20,049 bases of DNA from a virus. The notes under the pieces are model-generated. The model had not been told where the DNA came from and did no database searches. It saw only the letters and a list, made by a program, of their open reading frames with translations. A program made the position numbers and the translations under genes. Where the stretch lies: positions 1 through 20,049 of IMG/VR virus record IMGVR_UViG_3300030020_000121; one strand, 5' to 3'. Positions 14,361 through 20,049 of this stretch are shown here, one piece after another. The stretch's first letter is position 1, and each line of letters starts with the position of its first letter.

Positions 14361-15502
14361 CCCAGACTCCAATTGAGCTAGAGTTCATCAGTGCTTCGGA
14401 CCCCCAAAGTCCTTCACAAAAAATTGTGACTTTCACAAGTTATCAGTTTGAGAGAAACATTCTTTCGCCAGGATCTGCCTTTCGGTTTACGGCACCAGGG
14501 GTTTCGCGTGATACCAGAATGGCGATCAGGTCAGGAGACTTTGTTCAAATTTTTGCCAAAACAGGAACAAACACTAGGTTACCCTTAGCCGTTGGGATCA
14601 TTGATGAGACGGACACTCACATCACTAAAGACTCTGTCGAATATGTGATGACCGGACGAGATGTCCTGGGTCAACTTGTGGATAATGCCGCCACTGATTC
14701 AAACAACAAAATTATTTATTTTGAGAAGGCAACACTTAAAACCATCATTGGTTCAGTCCTGGCAAACACTCGGTGCCCAAAAGGTTTTAATATTTCAAAT
14801 GCCCCCAACTCATCTTTCCTTTTTTCTTCGAATCCTGGTGAGACAAAAATCAACGCCCTTCAGAGAATGCTTGAGTTTGCCAACCTTTTGATTTGGACTT
14901 CTGCCGACGGGATGATCCTTGTGGGTAAACCCAATTTTGCCCAACCGACCTCTGGCGATCTTCTCGCCCAGTATGACGGTCTTGAGAACAACATTCTCGA
15001 GTGTCGTGTTCAAAGAAACCTCAACCAATCAATTCGTCAAATTGCGGCCCAACTTCAAAGTCTCAATCAAACTGATCCCGGTGTGGCGACCATGATCAAT
15101 AACGACCAGGATATGCAAGAGGTCATCCCCACTGGTGTCGGAAGATCGATTTACACCTTCTTTGATTACGGAAATGGTGGAGACACCGTCAACTTGATCA
15201 CGCAGGTAGGAAATCAAAGTGGAAACTACAATCAAATAGGTAAAGAATTTGCCCGAAGACAAATTGCTCGTGAAAACATGAACGTCATCAAGGTTGAGGC
15301 CGTGGTCACTGGACATGTAAATAGTTACGGCAGTCTTTATGACATTGATCAGACTTACAATGTGATCATTGACGATGAAGAGTTAACTGAAACTCTCTAC
15401 TCCCACCATGTAAGTTACGAGTTGACCAAGGACCAGGGTATTCTTACTCGCCTTCATCTTTGTAGGCTGAACACCATTGTCAGTGGATCGGCGGCAAGAT
15501 GA
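14357..15502 (+). CDS. Baseplate hub protein (Mu gpP / P2 gpD-like)
   Basis: The 381-residue protein is almost the same size as Mu gpP. It has beta-rich segments characteristic of the gp27/gpD hub fold, including FERNILSPGSAFRFTAPG, GDFVQIFAKTG, YVMTGRDVLGQLVDN, ALQRMLEFANLLIWTSADG and VLVGKP-like strands (residues about 30-200). The late HVNSYGSLYDIDQTYNVIID part is the second barrel, and YELTKDQGILTRLHL ends it. The trimeric hub joins tube and spike. The gene overlaps both neighbours by four bases (ATGA at each end), as befits hub, N-like and spike subunits made in equal small amounts. In P2-like phages this family is called late control D, although it is structural. Confidence 0.82.
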   Translation: MTQTPIELEFISASDPQSPSQKIVTFTSYQFERNILSPGSAFRFTAPGVSRDTRMAIRSGDFVQIFAKTGTNTRLPLAVGIIDETDTHITKDSVEYVMTGRDVLGQLVDNAATDSNNKIIYFEKATLKTIIGSVLANTRCPKGFNISNAPNSSFLFSSNPGETKINALQRMLEFANLLIWTSADGMILVGKPNFAQPTSGDLLAQYDGLENNILECRVQRNLNQSIRQIAAQLQSLNQTDPGVATMINNDQDMQEVIPTGVGRSIYTFFDYGNGGDTVNLITQVGNQSGNYNQIGKEFARRQIARENMNVIKVEAVVTGHVNSYGSLYDIDQTYNVIIDDEELTETLYSHHVSYELTKDQGILTRLHLCRLNTIVSGSAAR

Positions 15503-16059
15503 TGACAGAAATTGAGTTGATCAGACTCATTCGAATGGTGATCAGGGAAGAGTTGGCCCCCATTGCCATGAGTAAAATCATTGGCAATGCCGATCAAATG
15601 AGAACGACCTTCCAAAGGACCGCAACGGACTCTCAGTTTTCTAATGCCCGAAACATCCAACCTTTTGGTCTGGGTTCGAGAGCTCCTGTCGGAACCGATG
15701 CCCTTTCCGTTCCGATTGGTGGGAACGCGACCCACGTCAATATTGTAGGACACTTTGATTCCAATCGACCCACCATGGAAGACGGAGAGACGGTTCTCTA
15801 CGATGCTTTTGGGCATGTGATTTACCTCTCTGAGTCTAAAGTCCAGTTGGGATCAAAAACCGCTCAACACCCGGTCCCATTGGGAGATGTGCTTCAGACA
15901 TTTTTAAATAACTTTTTAACGGCAATTTTAAACCATACTCACGAGGGCAATTTGGGATATGCGACGGGGACACCCATCAATGCCAGTGACTTTACCTCGA
16001 TTCAGGCCAGTCCGATTGAAGACGGAACGATCAACTCGAGTATTGTTTTTACGGAGTAA
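15499..16059 (+). CDS. Baseplate spike protein (Mu gp45 / gpV-like)
   Basis: The 186-residue product has the Mu gp45/baseplate V pattern: N-terminal helix EIELIRLIRMVIREEL, an OB-like part with RPTMEDGETVLYDAFGHVIYL (split, 90-110), KVQLGSKTAQHPVPLGDVL (114-132), and a C-terminal helix with FLNNFLTAILNHTHEG. HTH (146-148) gives an H-x-H pair of the kind that binds an iron ion at the tip of Mu gp45 and P2 gpV spikes. Here, however, about 38 residues follow it, so the tip could differ. The trimeric spike pierces the outer membrane. ATG 15499 and ATG 15502 are adjacent possible starts; the first gives the usual ATGA overlap. Confidence 0.8.
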   Translation: MMTEIELIRLIRMVIREELAPIAMSKIIGNADQMRTTFQRTATDSQFSNARNIQPFGLGSRAPVGTDALSVPIGGNATHVNIVGHFDSNRPTMEDGETVLYDAFGHVIYLSESKVQLGSKTAQHPVPLGDVLQTFLNNFLTAILNHTHEGNLGYATGTPINASDFTSIQASPIEDGTINSSIVFTE

Positions 16060-16062
16060 TTT

Positions 16063-16272
16063 ATGCCGATGAACGGATCCCAACTGGGAACTGAAATTAA
16101 AGGGGCCATCGAAGCGATCTTCGGTGCTCCTGCGGATGAGGAAAAACTGGAAGAGTTTTGCAACGCGTTGGGAACAATGATTGTCTCTCATATCCAGACA
16201 AACGCGATTGTGGAGCCGGGGAGTTTTTCAAACGGTGGTGGTCCAGTCGGGGGCACGGGAACGATTACCTAG
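16063..16272 (+). CDS. Small unknown protein between spike and wedge genes (69 aa)
   Basis: The start has GGAG (16053-16056) six bases upstream and the gene begins three bases after the spike stop. The product is a helical N-terminal half (GTEIKGAIEAIFGAPADEEK, then LEEFCNALGTMIVSHIQTNA) and a glycine-rich end (SFSNGGGPVGGTGTIT). Small proteins with an N-terminal helix pair followed by 'I..a..v.pG.f....GGG' are common beside spike or baseplate genes in myophages, where they may help assembly. No function is established and none is claimed. ATG 16069 is an alternative start. Confidence 0.65.
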   Translation: MPMNGSQLGTEIKGAIEAIFGAPADEEKLEEFCNALGTMIVSHIQTNAIVEPGSFSNGGGPVGGTGTIT

Positions 16273-16307
16273 ATCATTGGATTTTTGGCTGTTACGATGG
16301 GAGGCGA

Positions 16308-16679
16308 ATGCAAAACTTACAGATGAACCCTCTAAAAAAGGATTACGTTGTCGTCAACGGCTCTCCGGTGCCGAGCGATTCTATTTTAGATAAGGCCTAT
16401 TTTGCACTCACCATTCCCCAGGGCCAATGGCTTTACTCGGTCCCCGGCCAAGGATCTCTCCTTTACACCCTCGAAAACCGATTGAGAGATCAAAATTTAG
16501 AGGTAACTTTTTCTTCGATGGTGAAAAACGCCATTGACACTCAATTGATTCAAACGGGCCAAGCGACGGCCGTTTCTACCCAGAACACCGAAGCCACACC
16601 GACAGGGAGTGCGAATAACATTTATGTGACCCCGGCCGCCACCACATTGTCCGGTCAGCTAAATTTCTCAGGAGTCTGA
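16308..16679 (+). CDS. Baseplate protein, Mu gp46-like (wedge)
   Basis: A longer frame opens at 16158 but would overlap the preceding gene completely, so ATG 16308 is chosen, with GGAGG (16300-16304) upstream at a short three-base spacing; ATG 16323 is the alternative. The 123-residue protein carries KKDYVVVNGSPVPSD, ILDKAYFALTIPQGQWLYSV, and GQGSLLYTLENRLRDQNL, matching the GP46 pattern of a short strand, a helix 'ay..L.T..G', and a glycine before 'sll'. Mu gp46 is the counterpart of T4 gp25/P2 gpW wedge proteins, which trigger sheath contraction with J. The C-terminus is Thr/Ala/Asn-rich. Position between spike and J agrees. Confidence 0.68.
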   Translation: MQNLQMNPLKKDYVVVNGSPVPSDSILDKAYFALTIPQGQWLYSVPGQGSLLYTLENRLRDQNLEVTFSSMVKNAIDTQLIQTGQATAVSTQNTEATPTGSANNIYVTPAATTLSGQLNFSGV

Positions 16680-16682
16680 TAA

Positions 16683-17915
16683 ATGCCCACATTTCTTACA
16701 CCCAGTCAGTGCGCGACCCAATACTTCCAGGTTTTAAAGTCCATCAAGCCTGATTTGAATACGAACGACAACAACTCTGATTTTGTGATCAGGGGAAAAA
16801 CCATCTCAGGGGTCGTTTCCGGTCTTTACGGAGACTTGGGAAAAATCAACAACGATCCCTTTATTTCAACGGCCAGGGCCACGGCTCTGACCATCATTGG
16901 ACAAGACTACGCCATTCCCCAACAACCAGCCACCCAAGCCAGTGGGTCCGCTGCGGTTACTATTTCAGGGACCAATGGAACTGTGATCAACCCAGGGGAT
17001 CTGACATTTCTTTACGCTCCCACAAATATTCTCTACACGAACACGACGGGTGGAACCATCGTGGGTGGGGTCTTGACCGTTTCGGTTCAGTGTTTGGTCG
17101 CGGGTCAAATTGGAAACATCGCCTCACCCGACACTTTTACGGTGGTGAGTCCTCCGACAGGGGTGACGGGAAACGCCGCTATCGTTTCAACCATCGGAAA
17201 TGGTTCAGATGCGGAAACAACCGATAGTTATCGTTCACGTCTTTTGACTCGTAGGCAAAACGCTCCTGCGGGAGGAAATGAAACCGACTACCCTGAGTTC
17301 GCCTTTCAAGCGTCTTCGGCAGTCAGGTCTGCCGCCATTTACCGATTCGTTCGAGGGCTGGGAACCGTTGGTGTTTATGTGACGGCTGGAACCACAAATA
17401 TTGACGCGGCCGTGACCGCAGGCGAGTCCGTCGTTCGGATTCCAACGAGTGATGTAATCAACACCATTCAAAATTACTACAACGCGGTCGTACCTCTCAC
17501 GGACTGCCCTTTTGTTTACTCACCGACTGAGCTCGATATCAACGTAACCGTAAACGTGATTTATGCCGCAGGACTGACGAGCTCAAGTGTTCCTTCGGAT
17601 TCTGTGAACAATCCTTTGGGTTTGACCTGTCAGCAGTTGGTTCAAAGGGAAATTTCTCGGGTTCTTTACAAGTACGCCGTCGGCGGAAGACCTCTTCCCG
17701 GAAAATCCGGTGGGTGGGTTGTGGCCGCTGATCTTGATGATGGGATTGACGTTTATCTTTCGGCCGTCCCCAATCAAAATACGGGTGTTTTAAATGGGAT
17801 CATTCCCATTTTGTCTGACTGGCAAGTTCAACCCTTGACCGGAACGACAATTGATTACCCGATTGGACAAAACCAATTACCTGCCCCAGGTACAATAACG
17901 GTGGGGGCAATCTAA
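16683..17915 (+). CDS. Baseplate J protein (Mu gp47-like)
   Basis: The 410-residue product is a typical baseplate J family member. It has DFVIRGKTISGVVSGLYGDL and INNDPFISTARATALTIIGQ in the N-terminal helical part, then the beta-rich domain with SGTNGTVINPGDLTFLYAPT and GQIGNIASPDTFTVVSPPTG, then the hallmark GSDAETTDSYRSRLLTRRQN (about 180-200) followed by GNETDYPEFA and the VRSAAIYRFVRGLGTVGVYV strand. J forms the wedge ring around the hub and links spike, gp46 and gp48-like subunits. It starts three bases after the gp46-like stop (TGATAAATG). The 3' end abuts the next gene, which begins directly after the stop codon. Confidence 0.92.
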   Translation: MPTFLTPSQCATQYFQVLKSIKPDLNTNDNNSDFVIRGKTISGVVSGLYGDLGKINNDPFISTARATALTIIGQDYAIPQQPATQASGSAAVTISGTNGTVINPGDLTFLYAPTNILYTNTTGGTIVGGVLTVSVQCLVAGQIGNIASPDTFTVVSPPTGVTGNAAIVSTIGNGSDAETTDSYRSRLLTRRQNAPAGGNETDYPEFAFQASSAVRSAAIYRFVRGLGTVGVYVTAGTTNIDAAVTAGESVVRIPTSDVINTIQNYYNAVVPLTDCPFVYSPTELDINVTVNVIYAAGLTSSSVPSDSVNNPLGLTCQQLVQREISRVLYKYAVGGRPLPGKSGGWVVAADLDDGIDVYLSAVPNQNTGVLNGIIPILSDWQVQPLTGTTIDYPIGQNQLPAPGTITVGAI

Positions 17916-18662
17916 TTGGGATTGAATCCTTATTTTCTTAATACCGAACAACTCCTGGACATCCTCCTAGCGGAACTTCCTCCGGGAGTTTACCCACAGG
18001 ATCGTGCGAACAGTTCGGACGTGACCAAGATCTCTTACTCGAGTGCAGAGCTCAGAGCGCACGCGACTCTCATCGCCGGGGTTTATCTTCAGGCCAACAA
18101 TGTTTTTAACAACTTCTTTATCACAACACTGACACCAGATGGTCTTGCTCAGTGGGAAAAAGATTACTTTGGAGCGATTCAGGATTCTTCTTTGAGTTTT
18201 ACCGAAAGACAACAAAACCTTTTTGCCAAGTTTCGGGCAACGGGTGGACTTTCGCTTCCCTACATTACATCGATTGTGTCCGGAATTCTCACTCCCGTAG
18301 GTTTGACCTTTGCCATTTTACCTCTGAGTGGTCAGGTGAACACAAATGGAGACACCGGAACTTGGATTTTGGGTTACTCTTCTTTGGGTCAAAACACTTA
18401 TTTGGGATCACTTGACCCGATCATTGGTGAGCAATCTGGATTTACACCCCTTGATTGTTCGCTGAATTACACTGCGGCCGGGATCACGGCGGACCAATTG
18501 GCCGACATTCAAGAAACGGCTTATGCCTACGAGGTCCGAATTTACGGGAACGCGGATGCCACGACCTTAGCTTTACTTGACAAAGACTTAACTAAATTTG
18601 AGCCTGCTCGCAGCACTCACATCATCTTAAATAACTCGACACCACCGGCAACCCCGACGTGA
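17916..18662 (+). CDS. Tail protein, Mu gp48 / P2 gpI-like, TTG start
   Basis: The frame starts with TTG immediately after the J stop (TAATTG), and GGGGG (17903-17907) is eight bases upstream. The 248-residue product contains no methionine apart from the initiator, so a non-AUG start is unavoidable. The pattern LLDILLAELPPGVYPQD, LTPDGLAQWEKDYFGAIQD, RQQNLFAKFRATGGLSLPYI and SIVSGILTPVGLTFAIL matches the 'LP.G....W...yG......R...l.a....gG....i..i....G' features of the gp48/gpI baseplate group. C-terminal residues 190-240 include a further helix and strand. This protein joins the J ring to the tail fibres. Mu gp48 is shorter (about 190 residues); the extra part lies after residue 145 (TGTWILGYSS.. 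region). Confidence 0.7.
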   Translation: MGLNPYFLNTEQLLDILLAELPPGVYPQDRANSSDVTKISYSSAELRAHATLIAGVYLQANNVFNNFFITTLTPDGLAQWEKDYFGAIQDSSLSFTERQQNLFAKFRATGGLSLPYITSIVSGILTPVGLTFAILPLSGQVNTNGDTGTWILGYSSLGQNTYLGSLDPIIGEQSGFTPLDCSLNYTAAGITADQLADIQETAYAYEVRIYGNADATTLALLDKDLTKFEPARSTHIILNNSTPPATPT

Positions 18663-18703
18663 TGAGAGTCGCTGAGTTTTGGAGGACTTATTTTACAGCG
18701 TAA
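18662..18703 (+). CDS. Possible 13-codon coupled ORF before the last gene
   Basis: ATG 18662 overlaps the preceding stop as TGATGA, the coupling used elsewhere in the block, and reads MRVAEFWRTYFTA before TAA 18701-18703. It spans the GGAGG (18681-18685) of the next frame. It may be a leader, the true N-terminus joined by a +1 frameshift, or chance. No independent evidence of translation is available. Confidence 0.3.
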   Translation: MRVAEFWRTYFTA

Positions 18704-20049
18704 CTGGTTACAACTTGATAGGAAATTAGTCGACAAAACTGACCTCGAGTACACCGTTCAGGGGATGCAGGATCTTTTAGATCTCTACTCAGTCGCCCTT
18801 TACGGTCCTGGCGTTTTGATCTCTTCACTTTATCCAACTCCTTTTACGATCACCGGAGACACCGGGGACATGGGTGTTACGGTTGGTGACGGGATTGGTT
18901 TTGATACGGTCGGGAACTTCACCTCAATCATGCCTAGCCTCACCGGATCACCCGTCGCGACGCCGGCCGTTGGGGACCCTTCAAACCCCCGATGGGATCT
19001 TTTGGCCATTGAGTATCGACAAGTCGGGGACACCCTGATTCCGAAACCCTCAGATCCTTTGACAATGGTGGACCTCAATCTTCATGACGACTTTGCTTTG
19101 GTCATCGTCCCAGGAACGGCATCGGCAACACCAGCTTACCCGACCTATACGGGTCCAGGTTTTGTTTTGGCAGGCCTTCAGGTTCCTTCTGGGGCCACGA
19201 TGGGAAATCAAATTCTTATCGATTATTCTCAGAGAGTTTTTTCTCGATTCGGATTCTCTCAACAACCCGTTTTTGTCCAAGAAATTCCCACGGGCAATGT
19301 CGACGGAACCAACCAAGTGTTCACTTTATCGCAAACACCCATCACGACAGGGTCTTTGGATGTTTACAAAGACGGTGTGAAGCTTGGGGTGTCTCAATAT
19401 TCCTTGGCCGGAATGTCAATATCGATGTCTTTTGCTCCCAAATTGGGAGAGGTAATTTGGGCCAGTTACGTTGCGAATTCTCCAAACTCACAAAACCCCC
19501 TTCAGGCCGTCACCGAAACTCCGGCCGGAACCATTGATGGGACCAACCTTAAATTCGTTCTTGCACAAAAGCCCATTTATCAAGCGGCAACCAACGTCTA
19601 CATTGACGGTGTTTGGGTTGATCCGGATGTTTGGGGTCTGGTGTCGACTGCGGGAAATCAGTCTTACATTTTGTTCACCAACGGCTATCAACCTCAGCCT
19701 GGGGAAGCTCTTGAGGTTCAATATTGGCTTTTTACTTGGCCCAATCTGACCGCTGTTCCATCCACAAGTGGTGGTGGCGGAGTCACCCGAGAGATTCATG
19801 GAAGTTACACCTCGCCAATTGCAATTGACCCGACGGTGGGACTTGTTCCCTCGTCCGCTGCCGATCAGACGTGGTATGTGATTCCAAATGAACTCGGAAC
19901 ACAACTCATCACGGCATCTCCGGCGATTGCGCCCGGCACGACCATTGGCCAGAGAGTGGTTTACAAAGGAACTGACCCGGCGAACTGTCTGGAAATTCCT
20001 AGTGCATCTGGATCAGGAACAAATCAGAATGGGAGCTGCACGTTAACAA
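18690..20049 (+). CDS. Large tail fibre/baseplate-distal protein, partial, non-AUG start
   Basis: The frame is open from 18666 (after TGA 18663-18665) past the window end, giving 453 residues from ATT 18690. GGAGG (18681-18685) is followed four bases later by ATT, then TTA CAG CGT AAC TGG. The only ATG nearby is 18765, which would remove the conserved-looking RNWLQLDRKLVDKTDLEYTV segment. The N-terminal 180 residues include FVLAGLQVPSGATMGNQILI, beta-rich parts follow, then two repeats (residues about 202-260 and 280-345), then a Gly-rich linker and a segment with PGTTIGQRVVYKGTD like the intertwined tips of tail fibre proteins. It most likely binds the host or forms the baseplate-fibre junction. 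An indel or frameshift at the start is possible. Confidence 0.65.
   Translation, partial: MLQRNWLQLDRKLVDKTDLEYTVQGMQDLLDLYSVALYGPGVLISSLYPTPFTITGDTGDMGVTVGDGIGFDTVGNFTSIMPSLTGSPVATPAVGDPSNPRWDLLAIEYRQVGDTLIPKPSDPLTMVDLNLHDDFALVIVPGTASATPAYPTYTGPGFVLAGLQVPSGATMGNQILIDYSQRVFSRFGFSQQPVFVQEIPTGNVDGTNQVFTLSQTPITTGSLDVYKDGVKLGVSQYSLAGMSISMSFAPKLGEVIWASYVANSPNSQNPLQAVTETPAGTIDGTNLKFVLAQKPIYQAATNVYIDGVWVDPDVWGLVSTAGNQSYILFTNGYQPQPGEALEVQYWLFTWPNLTAVPSTSGGGGVTREIHGSYTSPIAIDPTVGLVPSSAADQTWYVIPNELGTQLITASPAIAPGTTIGQRVVYKGTDPANCLEIPSASGSGTNQNGSCTLT
19293..19469 (+). repeat. Tandem protein repeat, copy 1, in last ORF
   Basis: Residues about 202-260 read GNVDGTNQVFTLSQTPI, then VYKDGV, then PKLGEVIWASY. 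Shared positions with copy 2 are G.xDGTN..F.L.Q.PI, VY.DGV, P..GE and a final Y. The pattern fits a small immunoglobulin-like beta module common in phage adhesins. Confidence 0.6.
19527..19724 (+). repeat. Tandem protein repeat, copy 2, in last ORF
   Basis: Residues about 280-345 read GTIDGTNLKFVLAQKPI, then VYIDGV, then PQPGEALEVQY. It has about seven residues more than copy 1, placed between VYIDGV and the PxPGE turn, and a 19-residue linker separates the copies. Confidence 0.6.

Noticed and set aside
1-20049. tRNA genes, CRISPR arrays, insertion sequences, attachment sites, sigma-70 promoters
   Set aside because: None recognised by eye; the region is an almost continuous coding block with no spacer-repeat structure, transposase or clear -35/-10 pair.

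Overview
The window is a densely packed structural (late) gene block of a tailed bacteriophage or prophage with a contractile tail. All convincing genes lie on the + strand, most overlap or abut, and there is no gap over about 65 bases without a gene. The order follows the phage Mu virion module (portal, F-like minor head protein, protease/scaffold, capsid, connectors, sheath, tube, chaperone, tape measure, N/P-like hub, gp45-like spike, gp46-like, gp47/J-like, gp48/I-like, fibre-like protein). The head shell differs: it is a lambda D/E-type pair (decoration protein plus major capsid protein). The phage is therefore best described as a Mu-like myovirus with a mosaic head. No host gene, integrase, terminase, lysis gene or regulator is visible, so the host and the prophage-or-virion status cannot be told from this piece.

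Head region (1-6293): the tail of an upstream gene, a 125-residue unknown protein with a BppU-like N-terminal pattern, the portal, a 100-residue unknown protein, the minor head protein, a prohead protease with the scaffold nested in frame at its 3' end, the decoration protein and the major capsid protein. A strong hairpin followed by four T's sits just after the capsid gene and probably acts as an intra-operon terminator or attenuator.

Connector and tail-shaft region (6294-13059): a small unknown protein, a gp36/DUF1320-like connector, a gpG/gpS-like tail completion protein with a long basic insertion, a probable tail terminator, the sheath (with an inserted domain), the tube, tail assembly chaperones joined by a -1 frameshift at a run of nine A's, and the tape measure protein.

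Baseplate and host-contact region (13059-20049): an N-like protein (DNA-circularisation N-terminal family) with a LysM-like end, a P/gpD-like hub, a gp45-like spike, a 69-residue protein, a gp46-like wedge protein, baseplate J, a gp48/gpI-like protein starting with TTG, and a large open frame that leaves the window. That last frame has two tandem beta-type repeats and no standard start codon near its ribosome binding site.

The points most worth following up are the -1 frameshift with its 67-residue extension, the in-frame scaffold start with a perfect Shine-Dalgarno, the non-AUG or recoded start of the last gene, the inserted domain in the sheath, the terminator after the capsid gene, the near-identical leaders of the capsid and tube genes, and the His/Met-rich scaffold.
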